Of a DNA stretch of 18,726 bases, positions 1 to 7,859 are shown piece by piece. How positions within the stretch are numbered: position 1 is the first letter of the stretch; each line of letters begins with the position of its first letter. Below the pieces are notes generated by a model that made no database searches, had not been told where the DNA came from, and saw nothing but the letters and a program-made list of their open reading frames with translations. Location of the stretch: NCBI GenBank assembly GCA_947311815.1, contig CAMZMA010000085.1, forward strand, positions 1 to 18,726. Direction: 5' to 3'. This DNA comes from an uncultured Flavobacteriaceae bacterium (GTDB lineage: Bacteria; Bacteroidota; Bacteroidia; Flavobacteriales; Flavobacteriaceae). The translations under genes and the position numbers were made by a program.

Positions 1-143
1 AAATCAGGTTTATTTGCCACACATAAAGTATATAATCTATATGCTTGACTTAAATCATTTCTATAATATTTTCGTGTATTAAATCGCCATTTTCTAGATG
101 CATTTCTTTGATAATCAACCCAATTAGATTTAAAACCAATAGG
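1..143 (-). other. Inverted fragment of the alpha-2-macroglobulin gene (partial, both ends open)
   Basis: Read on the - strand from 143 downwards, this stretch is open for 47 codons and starts PIGFKSNWVDYQ. Its second half (from RKYYRNDLSQAY) is identical to the start of the + strand gene at 147. Residues 1-23 are therefore most likely the native N-terminal extension of the + strand fragment, here in the wrong orientation. It is not a separate gene. The true order is probably this loop sequence, then the arm, then base 221 onwards on one strand. Confidence 0.85.
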
Positions 144-220
144 TAACGAAAATATTATAGAAATGATTTAAGTCAAGCATATAGATTATATACTTTATGT
201 GTGGCAAATAAACCTGATTT
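1..220. repeat. Perfect 75-bp inverted repeat at the window edge (fold-back)
   Basis: Bases 1-75 are the exact reverse complement of 146-220, with a 70-base loop (76-145). The match breaks at 76/145 and may extend past base 1. Both arms and the loop are alpha-2-macroglobulin coding sequence. The loop and left arm read without a break on the - strand, and the right arm reads on into the + strand gene. A junction at 145/146, where one gene turns back on itself, is typical of fold-back chimeras at contig ends, though a real inverted duplication is possible. Confidence 0.95.
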
Positions 221-1172
221 AGCATCTATGAATCGATTGCGAGAAACTAGCGGAATTTCAAATCAATCTAAATTACGTTTGGCAGCTGGTTATGCCATTA
301 TAGGAAAAAAATCAGTAGCAAAAAACATTATTAGTACTTTAAAAAACAATAGTTTTTCGTATAATTATTATGAAGGATATGGGTCTGAAGAAAGAAATAA
401 TGCGATGGCGTTAGAAACTTATATGCTAACAGATAATTCTTCTAAAACTTTTGTTTTGGCAAAAAGTATTGCAAATAGTTTGTCAAGCGATTACTGGATG
501 AGTACACAAACTACCGCATATTGTTTGTTATCTATGGCGAAATATGCGAAACAAAATGGTGAAAATGCTGGAATTAACGCCTCTTACACTATAAATAATA
601 AAATGGTTGAAATAGAAAGTAATAAAACCATGGCAGAAAGAGAGTTGGCAAACATCAATAAAAATAATACCTTAAAACTTAGTAATAAAAATAACGCGCC
701 CATGTACGTACGTGTGTACACAAAAGGGATTTTACCAGTTGGCGATGAAATGCCAGTAAAAAGAAATTTACTTGCTAAAGTTGTTTATAAAAACAAAAAA
801 GGTACTATTCTTTCTGTTGATGAGCTCTCTCAAGGAACAAATTTTACCGCAGAAATTATCGTAAAGAATACACAAAAAACAGTTAAAAATGTAGCCTTAA
901 CCTACTATTTACCTTCTGGATGGGAAATAATAAATACTCGTTTTACAGATTACGGAGTGGGTAAAGCAGAAAAAGTAGATTTTACTGACATAAAAGATGA
1001 TAGAATACACTACTATTTTACGCTTAGAACAAATGAAATAAAGCGATTTAAGGTTCAGTTAAATGCTTCTTATTTAGGTGATTATTATTTACCAGGTACT
1101 CAGTGTGAAGCAATGTATGACAATACTTATTTTGTAAGAACAGTTGGTAAATGGGTAAAAGTTGTGAAATAG
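147..1172 (+). CDS. Bacterial alpha-2-macroglobulin family protein, C-terminal part
   Basis: This is the C-terminal 341 residues of a large periplasmic or lipid-anchored macroglobulin, a protease-trapping protein thought to protect the cell envelope. The frame is open from 147, just after an in-frame TAA at 144-146 that belongs to the inverted junction, so no true start lies here; the GTG at 201 is internal. Visible family features are the helical toroid-like part (LSQAYRLYTL, MNRLRE, KLRLAAGYA) and the C-terminal beta domain ending in CEAMYDNTYFVRTVGKWVKV. The CxEQ thioester motif, if present, would lie upstream and outside the window. pbpC follows after 151 bases; macroglobulin-pbpC pairing is well known (yfhM-pbpC in E. 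coli) and supports the call. Family assignment comes from recognised residues, not from a search. Confidence 0.88.
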   Translation, partial: RKYYRNDLSQAYRLYTLCVANKPDLASMNRLRETSGISNQSKLRLAAGYAIIGKKSVAKNIISTLKNNSFSYNYYEGYGSEERNNAMALETYMLTDNSSKTFVLAKSIANSLSSDYWMSTQTTAYCLLSMAKYAKQNGENAGINASYTINNKMVEIESNKTMAERELANINKNNTLKLSNKNNAPMYVRVYTKGILPVGDEMPVKRNLLAKVVYKNKKGTILSVDELSQGTNFTAEIIVKNTQKTVKNVALTYYLPSGWEIINTRFTDYGVGKAEKVDFTDIKDDRIHYYFTLRTNEIKRFKVQLNASYLGDYYLPGTQCEAMYDNTYFVRTVGKWVKVVK

Positions 1173-1323
1173 TATTTTGGTTATCGGTTGTCGGTTTGAT
1201 TGTGAAAAGAGAGAAAAGAATGATATGCAGCACATTTAATATAATACTATTAAAAGAATAATTTACAATAGCTAGTTCAGGCATTGAATCATTCTGAATA
1301 TCAGAGCTTTATTTTTCTTTACA

Positions 1324-3660
1324 ATGAAAAAAATAATGCAACATAAAAAAAAAGTACTCATGGCTATTTTAGTGGTGTGGTATTATTTTTGTTTGCCTTC
1401 GGTATTGTTTAATCAACCTACAGCTACTGTAATTACTGCAAAAAATGGAGAATTATTAGGGGCGATGATTGCCAAAGATGGACAATGGAGATTTCCAAAA
1501 TCAACAAAAATTCCGTATAAATTTAAACAAGCGATATTACAGTTTGAAGATGCTCATTTTTATCAGCATTTTGGTTTTAATCCTGTGTCAATGGCAAAAG
1601 CTGTGATAAAAAACATCAAAGCAAAAAAAGTAGTAGGAGGCGGAAGTACCATAACACAACAAGTAATAAGGTTATCAAGAAAAGGTAAAAAAAGAAGTTA
1701 TACCGAAAAAATTAAAGAACTTATTTTAGCAACACGTTTAGAGTTTAGAGCCTCTAAAGAAGAAATTTTAAACATGTACGCATCTAATGCCCCTTTTGGA
1801 GGTAATGTAGTAGGCTTAGAAATGGCTTCGTGGAGGTATTTTGGTTTATTACCGCACAAACTTTCATGGGCAGAAAGTGCAACTTTGGCAGTGTTACCCA
1901 ATGCTCCTTCGTTAATTTATCCAGGAAAGAATCAACAAAAATTAATAAAAAAACGGAATCGATTACTTAAAAAATTATATCAATCAGCAATAATTGATCG
2001 TATTACTTATGAGTTGGCTCTTGAAGAATTATTACCTCAAAAACCATATCCATTACCAAAAATAGCGAATCATTTGGTGCAAAAAATAGCTAAAAAACAC
2101 CAAGGAGAAAAAGTGCAAACAAGCATAGATATTTATTTACAAGAAAAAATTAATTTCCTTGTAAAACGTCATTATCAACAACAACAACAAAACGGAGTTT
2201 TTAATATGGCAGTCTTGGTTTTAGATGTTAAAACCAGAAAAGTTTTAGCGTATGTTGGTAACTCTCCTACCGATAAGAAACATCAAAAAAATGTAAATAA
2301 TATACATTCGCCAAGAAGCTCAGGTAGTATTTTAAAACCTTTTTTATTTGCAGAAATGTTACAGTCAGGTAATTTGTTGCCCCAAGAATTATTACCAGAT
2401 ATTCCAACAAATATAGCGGGTTATACTCCTAAAAATTACAACAAATCTTTTGATGGTGCAGTGGCGGCAAATAACGCTTTAACCCGTTCGTTAAACGTGC
2501 CAGCGGTAAAAATGTTACAACGTTATGGGCTAGAGAAATTTAGAACTCATCTAAAAAAATATCATTTTAAATATATTAATAAGTCGGCAAATTATTACGG
2601 TTTAACTCTTATTTTAGGAGGTGCAGAAGTAAGTTTGTGGAATTTATGTAAAAATTATGCAGCAATGTCTGCTACAGTTAGTAATTATGAAATATTAAAG
2701 CATCAATATTATAAAAAGGAGTTTGTAACACCGAGTTTTTTAGAAAACGAAAAAATTTCTTTTGGTAAAATAATAAAAGAAGCCCCTGTTTTAGATGCGG
2801 GTAGTGCTTATTTAACTTTAGAAACCTTAACCAATGTAAATAGGCCAGAAATAGATCAAGCTTGGAAATATTATGATTCTTCGTCAAAAATTGCTTGGAA
2901 AACAGGTACAAGTTTTGGGAATAGAGATGCATGGGCAATAGGAGTAACCAAACAATTTGTAGTAGGTGTTTGGGTAGGTAATTCTGATGGAGAAGGGAGA
3001 GCAGGTTTAACGGGTTTAGGAGCAGCTGCCCCTTTACTTTTTAGCATTTTTGATGTATTACCAGCTTCTAAATGGTTATTAACTCCTTTTGAAGATATGA
3101 TTGAAGTAGCAATTTGTGATAAAAGCGGTATGTTGGCTTTACCTATTTGTCCTACTACATTAAAAAGAGTGCAAAAAAGTGCCGAAAAAGGAAATACATG
3201 TAAATATCACAAACAAATAAATGTAGATAGAAACAAACAAGTAAGGGTGAATTCGGAGTGTGAATTGGTGTCAAATATGAATACAAAAACATGGTTTGTA
3301 TTACCTCCTCTGATGGAACATTTTTATAAAAATAAACATGCAAATTATAAACCTTTACCACCTTTTAGAAGTGATTGTAGTGCTATTGAATCAAAAAAAA
3401 TGGCATTTGTATATCCAAATTCTTCATATACAAAAATCACATTAACAAAAGGATATAATGGAGGTGTGAATCCGTTAATTTTTAAAATAGTACATCCTGA
3501 TGTAAATGCTACTGTTTTTTGGTATTTAGATAAAGTTTTTAAAAGCAGTACTCAACAATTTCATGAATTAAAAATTCGCCCATCCGTAGGAAAACATTTG
3601 CTTACGGTTGTTGATAATGATGGAAATGAATTAAGAAAATGGATAGAAATTAACGAATAA
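1324..3660 (+). CDS. pbpC: Penicillin-binding protein 1C (bifunctional transglycosylase/transpeptidase)
   Basis: A 778-residue class A PBP that polymerises and cross-links peptidoglycan in the periplasm. A short basic N-terminus leads into one membrane anchor (about residues 11-30). The GT51 glycosyltransferase domain (about 55-225) shows EDAHFYQHFG with E75, GGGSTITQQ at 105-113, and EILNMYASNAPFGG at 147-160. The transpeptidase domain (about 290-590) has the SxxK motif S335-ILK338, SLN at 389-391 and KTGTS at 526-530. All three catalytic motifs are intact. The C-terminal region (about 690-778) matches the beta-rich domain that marks the PBP1C subfamily. Length is normal for the family. The macroglobulin gene directly upstream is the usual partner and the two are probably transcribed together. 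The ATG follows a T-rich leader with no clear Shine-Dalgarno, as is normal in this phylum. Confidence 0.95.
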   Translation: MKKIMQHKKKVLMAILVVWYYFCLPSVLFNQPTATVITAKNGELLGAMIAKDGQWRFPKSTKIPYKFKQAILQFEDAHFYQHFGFNPVSMAKAVIKNIKAKKVVGGGSTITQQVIRLSRKGKKRSYTEKIKELILATRLEFRASKEEILNMYASNAPFGGNVVGLEMASWRYFGLLPHKLSWAESATLAVLPNAPSLIYPGKNQQKLIKKRNRLLKKLYQSAIIDRITYELALEELLPQKPYPLPKIANHLVQKIAKKHQGEKVQTSIDIYLQEKINFLVKRHYQQQQQNGVFNMAVLVLDVKTRKVLAYVGNSPTDKKHQKNVNNIHSPRSSGSILKPFLFAEMLQSGNLLPQELLPDIPTNIAGYTPKNYNKSFDGAVAANNALTRSLNVPAVKMLQRYGLEKFRTHLKKYHFKYINKSANYYGLTLILGGAEVSLWNLCKNYAAMSATVSNYEILKHQYYKKEFVTPSFLENEKISFGKIIKEAPVLDAGSAYLTLETLTNVNRPEIDQAWKYYDSSSKIAWKTGTSFGNRDAWAIGVTKQFVVGVWVGNSDGEGRAGLTGLGAAAPLLFSIFDVLPASKWLLTPFEDMIEVAICDKSGMLALPICPTTLKRVQKSAEKGNTCKYHKQINVDRNKQVRVNSECELVSNMNTKTWFVLPPLMEHFYKNKHANYKPLPPFRSDCSAIESKKMAFVYPNSSYTKITLTKGYNGGVNPLIFKIVHPDVNATVFWYLDKVFKSSTQQFHELKIRPSVGKHLLTVVDNDGNELRKWIEINE

Positions 3661-3683
3661 GTTTTTGTTTTTTTAGTAATAAT

Positions 3684-3705
3684 AGCTTGTCTAAGCTGTC
3701 TTTTT
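3684..3705 (+). terminator. Weak hairpin with T-run after pbpC
   Basis: AGCTT and AAGCT (3684-3688, 3693-3697) form a 5-bp stem with a 4-base loop, followed by GTC and five T. The stem is short and it overlaps the proposed antiporter promoter, so termination here is uncertain. Confidence 0.3.
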
Positions 3706-3716
3706 ATTTATATTTA
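3687..3716 (+). promoter_or_regulatory. Candidate promoter for the CPA1 antiporter
   Basis: TTG at 3687-3689, 19 bases, then TATATTTA at 3709-3716. This has one mismatch to the Bacteroidetes TTG/TAnnTTTG consensus. It would start RNA near 3722, about 20 bases before the ATG. Confidence 0.4.
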
Positions 3717-3740
3717 TCAAATTCAGTAAAATATTAGGAT

Positions 3741-5561
3741 ATGTTAGAGTTCAGTGGAATTATCATTTTAGGAATTATTGCACAATGGTTTGCGTGGAAA
3801 TTTAAAATTCCTGCAATTTTACCATTAATTTTAATCGGGCTATTTGTAGGGCCAATTGCAACGTTAATTTCCGAAGATGGTACCAAATGGATAGAACCTG
3901 TTTGGAACGGAAAAGAGGGGTTGTTTCCTGGAGAACGACTTTTTAACTTTGTTTCTTTAGCCATTAGTGTTATTTTGTTTGAAGGTGGTCTTACACTTAA
4001 AAAAGACGAAGTTTTACATGTAGGGCCTGTTATTTTAAAACTAGTAACTATAGGCAGTTTGGTTACATTTGTTGGAGCAGGTGTTGCAACCCATTATATT
4101 TTTGATTTAAGTTGGGAAATTTCGATGCTTTTTGCAGCATTAATTATTGTAACAGGACCAACCGTAATTGCACCTATTTTAAGAAATATACCGTTAAAAA
4201 GAGATATTTCTGCGGTGTTAAAATGGGAAGGAATTATTATAGATCCAATTGGTGCATTGGTTTCTGTATTGGTATTTGAGTTTATTGTTGCTGGCGAAGA
4301 TCATAATTATACACAAGAAGCGTTAGTTGAGTTTGGTAAAATTGTAATTATTGGTTTTTCTATCGGATTTACTGCTGCTTACGGATTGTTTTATGCCATT
4401 AAATGGAAATTATTGCCTCATTATTTAATGAATGTAAGTGTGTTGGCTTTAGTATTAACCGTTTTTGTAACATCAGATTTGTTTGCGCATGAATCTGGTT
4501 TACTCTCTGTTGTGGTGATGGGAATGGTATTAGGAAATATGAATATCAAAGAACTAAAAGAAATTCTTTATTTTAAAGAATCGCTAAGTATTTTACTAAT
4601 TTCGATGTTATTTATCTTGCTTTCGGCAAATATTAATATTAGCGAACTACAGTTAATTTACAACTGGAAAACCATAGCATTGTTTTTAGTAATTGTGTTT
4701 TTATTACGTCCGTTAGGTGTTTTTTTAAGTACCAATAAATCTACCTTATCAAGAAATGAAAAGTTCTTTATAAGTTGGGTAGGACCAAGAGGAATTGTTG
4801 CCGCTGGTATCGCTTCTTTATTTGGATTAAAACTTTCTATGAGTGGTGTTAAAGGAGCAGAATATATTACGCCGCTGGTTTTTATGATTGTACTCGGAAC
4901 CGTTTTGTTAAATGCTACAACAGCTCGATTGGTCGCTAAATTATTGGGTGTGTTTTTGAAAAGCTCTAACGGTATTTTAATTGTAGGTGCATCAGAAGTA
5001 TCGAGATTGATTGCTTCTTATTTGCAAAAAAACGGACGAAGAGTGGTTTTAATAGATAGCAATCCGAATCATATAAAAAAGGCAAAAGAAATGGATTTAG
5101 ACGCTTTTGAAGCGAATATTTATGATGATGGTTTGTTAGAAAATGTTGAATTGAATGATATAGGTTTTTTAATGTCTTTAACGGGTAGTTCTGTAATTAA
5201 TAATTATGTATTAAATAAGTTTGCGAAAAATTTTGGCGAACAAGGAGCTTTCCGATTAATTTCATCCGAAGAAATGAAAAATCCGAATATTAATCCAGAA
5301 ACAGGATTGTTTTCGCATACGGATGATTTTATCAATTTAAGTGAAGTTGTAAGAGATTATCCAGAAATTAATGAGGTAGAATTAAGCTCTAAAGAACAGT
5401 ATCTAAGTATTATTAAAAAGATAAATTCAGAGCTTAGAGCTATTCCTATTTTTGTAAAAGATAATAAGGGCGATATTCATATCATACCTTCTTATGCAGA
5501 AAATATGGAAATAAATAAAGGCGACATATTAATGTATTTAGGAAAAAAATTGGTTTTTTAA
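3741..5561 (+). CDS. CPA1-family sodium/cation:proton antiporter with C-terminal TrkA-type domain
   Basis: A 606-residue inner-membrane antiporter that exchanges protons for Na+ or K+, serving pH and salt balance. About twelve hydrophobic segments fill residues 1-405. CPA1 family signs include VTGPTVIAPILRN near 137-149, EGIIIDPIGAL at 163-173 with the probable ion-site aspartate D168, and SWVGPRGIVAAGIASLF at 345-360. From 411 a Rossmann-like TrkA-N domain begins (GILIVGASEVSRLIA), with D439 at the end of the second strand where the nucleotide ribose would be held. The glycine motif is degenerate. A short TrkA-C-like end (GDILMYLGKKLVF) closes the protein. The tail suggests gating by a nucleotide. 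The ion cannot be told from sequence. The gene stands alone between pbpC and a convergent antiporter whose stop codon it overlaps. Confidence 0.9.
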   Translation: MLEFSGIIILGIIAQWFAWKFKIPAILPLILIGLFVGPIATLISEDGTKWIEPVWNGKEGLFPGERLFNFVSLAISVILFEGGLTLKKDEVLHVGPVILKLVTIGSLVTFVGAGVATHYIFDLSWEISMLFAALIIVTGPTVIAPILRNIPLKRDISAVLKWEGIIIDPIGALVSVLVFEFIVAGEDHNYTQEALVEFGKIVIIGFSIGFTAAYGLFYAIKWKLLPHYLMNVSVLALVLTVFVTSDLFAHESGLLSVVVMGMVLGNMNIKELKEILYFKESLSILLISMLFILLSANINISELQLIYNWKTIALFLVIVFLLRPLGVFLSTNKSTLSRNEKFFISWVGPRGIVAAGIASLFGLKLSMSGVKGAEYITPLVFMIVLGTVLLNATTARLVAKLLGVFLKSSNGILIVGASEVSRLIASYLQKNGRRVVLIDSNPNHIKKAKEMDLDAFEANIYDDGLLENVELNDIGFLMSLTGSSVINNYVLNKFAKNFGEQGAFRLISSEEMKNPNINPETGLFSHTDDFINLSEVVRDYPEINEVELSSKEQYLSIIKKINSELRAIPIFVKDNKGDIHIIPSYAENMEINKGDILMYLGKKLVF

Positions 5562-7477
5562 GTATCAAACTTAAATTTCAATTCTTCTAAACTTTTTTCA
5601 GAACCCACAAGTGTCATTGTATCACCCAAACGCATCCGTGTATATCCGTGAGAAACTAATAATTGACCTTTTCTTTTTACTGATAAGACCAAAACATCGG
5701 CAGGTAAACGTAAATCTCGTAATCGCATACCGTGTATGTCTTTGTTTCTAATTTCAATATCCATAGTGTCTTGTCCGTCATCCATTCCAAGAAGTAATGA
5801 AGTAGCATTTGGCGACCGAACAAAATGATCTAATAAACTTACCATTGCTGTAGCAGGTTCCATAATCAAAGTGCCTAATTGATGAAATTTATCGAAATAA
5901 TCTCTATTATTTAAACGTACAATTACATTGGCAGTACCTATGTTTTCGTAAATTAATTCGGCTAATTGATAGTTTTCATCATCAGAAAGCATTAAAACAA
6001 TGGCTTCGGTTTTTTCTAATTGTAGCTGCCCGATACAATACAATGATATTTCCTTAATATTTACCACATTATTTGTATCGTTTTTAGAATAATCAATCCC
6101 TTCTAAACAGATTAATCGAGTCTCCCAATTGTGTTTTTCAAGTTGATTTGCTAAAGCGATAGATTGATTTTCTACCCCAAAAATAACCGCATCTCTTGTG
6201 CCGTCAAACTGTTGTAAGGTTGCTTTTGTATGACTTTCTTTTACAAAATTTAAAGACCATTTAAATAAAGGCGGCCCAATAAGTTGATTAATTACAATGA
6301 TGGCAATGATAATGGTTTCAAATTGATGTCCCCATGCAGGAAACTCGTTAGCAATAATAGTTGCCAATCCTAAAGCAACACCTGCTTGTGTTAAGTATGG
6401 CATCCACGCAATAAAACGATATTCTTTTGGGTCTTTTGCAGCATACACACCAAATAAGCCACCAAAAAACATAGTAATTAAACGTAGGAAAAAGAGTACA
6501 AGTGCAATCCAAAAAACACTCATTAATACTTGTAATGATAAAGACGCACCTGTTAATGTAAAGAAAATAATATAAATAATTGGGCTAATTTCTTCAATTA
6601 TTTCTGCAAATTCAATTCTGTGTTTGCTGTAGTTTGTCAATACAAAACTACCTATAATACTTATTAATAAAGGTTCTAAAATAAATTCATGATGAACATA
6701 TTTTAAAGATACTGTTTTAATAAATGTTGCAAGTGCATACACGCCAAAACCTATAAGTAAAATATAAGCGCCTTTCAAAAATTGTGGTGTTTTATAGTTA
6801 AAAGGAATTTGTAATAGTTTTCCTAAGACATAACCTAAGATAAATGAAGTAATTAATTCTAGTATTAATATACCAAGAAAGAGAAACCCAATTTCTTCAC
6901 CATTTACAAAGGCCTTTGCAATAGAAAAGCTGATGGCAAATAAAATAATAACAAGAACGTCTCTTACCACAGTTACTCCCATAGCTGTTTTAGTAAATGG
7001 ACCATTTGCACGCATCTCATTGATGACTGCAATTGCTGATGATGGTGAGCTTGCTACAAAAATTGAAGCAAATAGAATGGAGATTGCAATTTTAATTTTT
7101 TGAGATAGAATTGCCATAAATGGAATATGGTCTGCCATAAAAAAAATAAAAAAGGAGGATGCAATAAATGTTATGAGTAACTGGCTTATTGTCATCCACT
7201 TAATGCTTTTTATACGGCTGCGTAAATCATCTAAATAAAGTTCGGATCCTGCTGAAAAAGCGATAATTGCCAAGGCTATTTCATTTAAAAAATTCAATTT
7301 TTCTACGGCTTCGGTAGTAATAAAATTTAAGACCGAAGAGCCCGCAATAATACCTGTTATAATTAAACCAGTAATTAGAGGAAATTTTATTTTTTGAAAA
7401 ACTTTTGCTATTTCATTTGCTGCAATAGCAATAATTAAAAAACCGATTAAAAAAATAAGTAGGGTAGTAGTTGGCAT
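5558..7477 (-). CDS. CPA2-family cation:proton antiporter with TrkA-N/TrkA-C tail
   Basis: A 639-residue inner-membrane transporter related to KefB/KefC-type monovalent cation:proton antiporters. About twelve hydrophobic segments span residues 1-410. SSPSSAIAVINEMRANGP at 143-160 is followed by VTVVRDVLVI with the probable transport aspartate D173, and TQAGVALGLATIIANEFP at 363-380 resembles a conserved late segment. A TrkA-N-like domain starts near 427 (DAVIFGVENQS) but lacks the usual GxGxxG pattern, so nucleotide binding may be lost or altered. A TrkA-C-like domain (about 555-639) ends the protein. Its gene lies 85 bases downstream of dnaX on the same strand, with no convincing promoter seen in the gap. 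It converges on the CPA1 antiporter. Ion and physiological role are not determined by sequence. Confidence 0.88.
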   Translation of the reverse strand: MPTTTLLIFLIGFLIIAIAANEIAKVFQKIKFPLITGLIITGIIAGSSVLNFITTEAVEKLNFLNEIALAIIAFSAGSELYLDDLRSRIKSIKWMTISQLLITFIASSFFIFFMADHIPFMAILSQKIKIAISILFASIFVASSPSSAIAVINEMRANGPFTKTAMGVTVVRDVLVIILFAISFSIAKAFVNGEEIGFLFLGILILELITSFILGYVLGKLLQIPFNYKTPQFLKGAYILLIGFGVYALATFIKTVSLKYVHHEFILEPLLISIIGSFVLTNYSKHRIEFAEIIEEISPIIYIIFFTLTGASLSLQVLMSVFWIALVLFFLRLITMFFGGLFGVYAAKDPKEYRFIAWMPYLTQAGVALGLATIIANEFPAWGHQFETIIIAIIVINQLIGPPLFKWSLNFVKESHTKATLQQFDGTRDAVIFGVENQSIALANQLEKHNWETRLICLEGIDYSKNDTNNVVNIKEISLYCIGQLQLEKTEAIVLMLSDDENYQLAELIYENIGTANVIVRLNNRDYFDKFHQLGTLIMEPATAMVSLLDHFVRSPNATSLLLGMDDGQDTMDIEIRNKDIHGMRLRDLRLPADVLVLSVKRKGQLLVSHGYTRMRLGDTMTLVGSEKSLEELKFKFDT

Positions 7478-7562
7478 TAAAATATGTGCTGTTTTAGAAA
7501 AAGTTAAAGATAGTAAAATGTAGGAGATATAAAATGATTTAGTTTATTAAAAAAAAATAGTA

Positions 7563-7859
7563 TCACAGATCTAAATGAAAAGTAGCTCGTAATTTTTCTA
7601 AAAGAGGATTTTTCTCTTTCAGTTTTTTATATTTTTCTTGTGGTGTGTAAGCAAACTTTTTTTCTACGGTTTCATTCACTAAAACGTTAATTTTAATGCC
7701 GTAATTATTTAATTTTTCTCTTAAAAACTGTGTTAATTTAGATTTTGTACGTGCTAACTGAGTTTCCATTAACGTATTAGGAAGCGTTAATTCAATGGTA
7801 AAATTTTCTTGTAATTGAGGTTCATCTGCTTTTAAGATAGACGCAATACTATTCTCTCC
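7563..7859 (-). CDS. dnaX: DnaX C-terminal (tau-type) domain in the -1 frame
   Basis: This frame continues dnaX without a stop for 98 residues if the ribosome shifts back one base on A AAA AAG at 7859-7865. It begins GENSIASILKADEP and ends EKLRATFHLDL. The segment resembles the small C-terminal domain of gamma/tau subunits: a tryptophan-led helix (in the zero frame, WNEFHQSLLKK), then short strands (NFTIELTLPN) and helices (ARTKSKLTQFLREKL). In E. coli the matching part of tau binds the polymerase alpha subunit. An ATG at 7767-7769 could open a 68-residue peptide, but the homology-like sequence runs upstream through 30 more codons, so I treat this as the tail of dnaX and not an independent gene. 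Joined to the upstream frame the product is 561 residues, a normal length for Flavobacteria. Confidence 0.85.
   Translation of the reverse strand, partial: GENSIASILKADEPQLQENFTIELTLPNTLMETQLARTKSKLTQFLREKLNNYGIKINVLVNETVEKKFAYTPQEKYKKLKEKNPLLEKLRATFHLDL

Noticed and set aside
76..145. Loop of the inverted repeat as a riboswitch, attachment site or other RNA element
   Set aside because: Its reverse complement codes for macroglobulin in frame with the arm, so it is plain coding sequence in the wrong orientation.
201..203. GTG as the start of the macroglobulin gene
   Set aside because: The frame is open and homologous upstream to 147, and the loop read in reverse supplies still earlier residues. 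The gene is a C-terminal fragment.
1179..1199. Three imperfect GGTTATC-like 7-base repeats after the macroglobulin gene
   Set aside because: Too short and imperfect to support a repeat family from a single window. It may be a remnant of a dispersed Flavobacteria repeat, but nothing else in the window matches it.
7563..7769. A separate 68-residue gene after dnaX
   Set aside because: Its frame extends 30 codons further upstream with DnaX-like sequence, exactly to the A-run where the dnaX zero frame ends. It is the dnaX tail.
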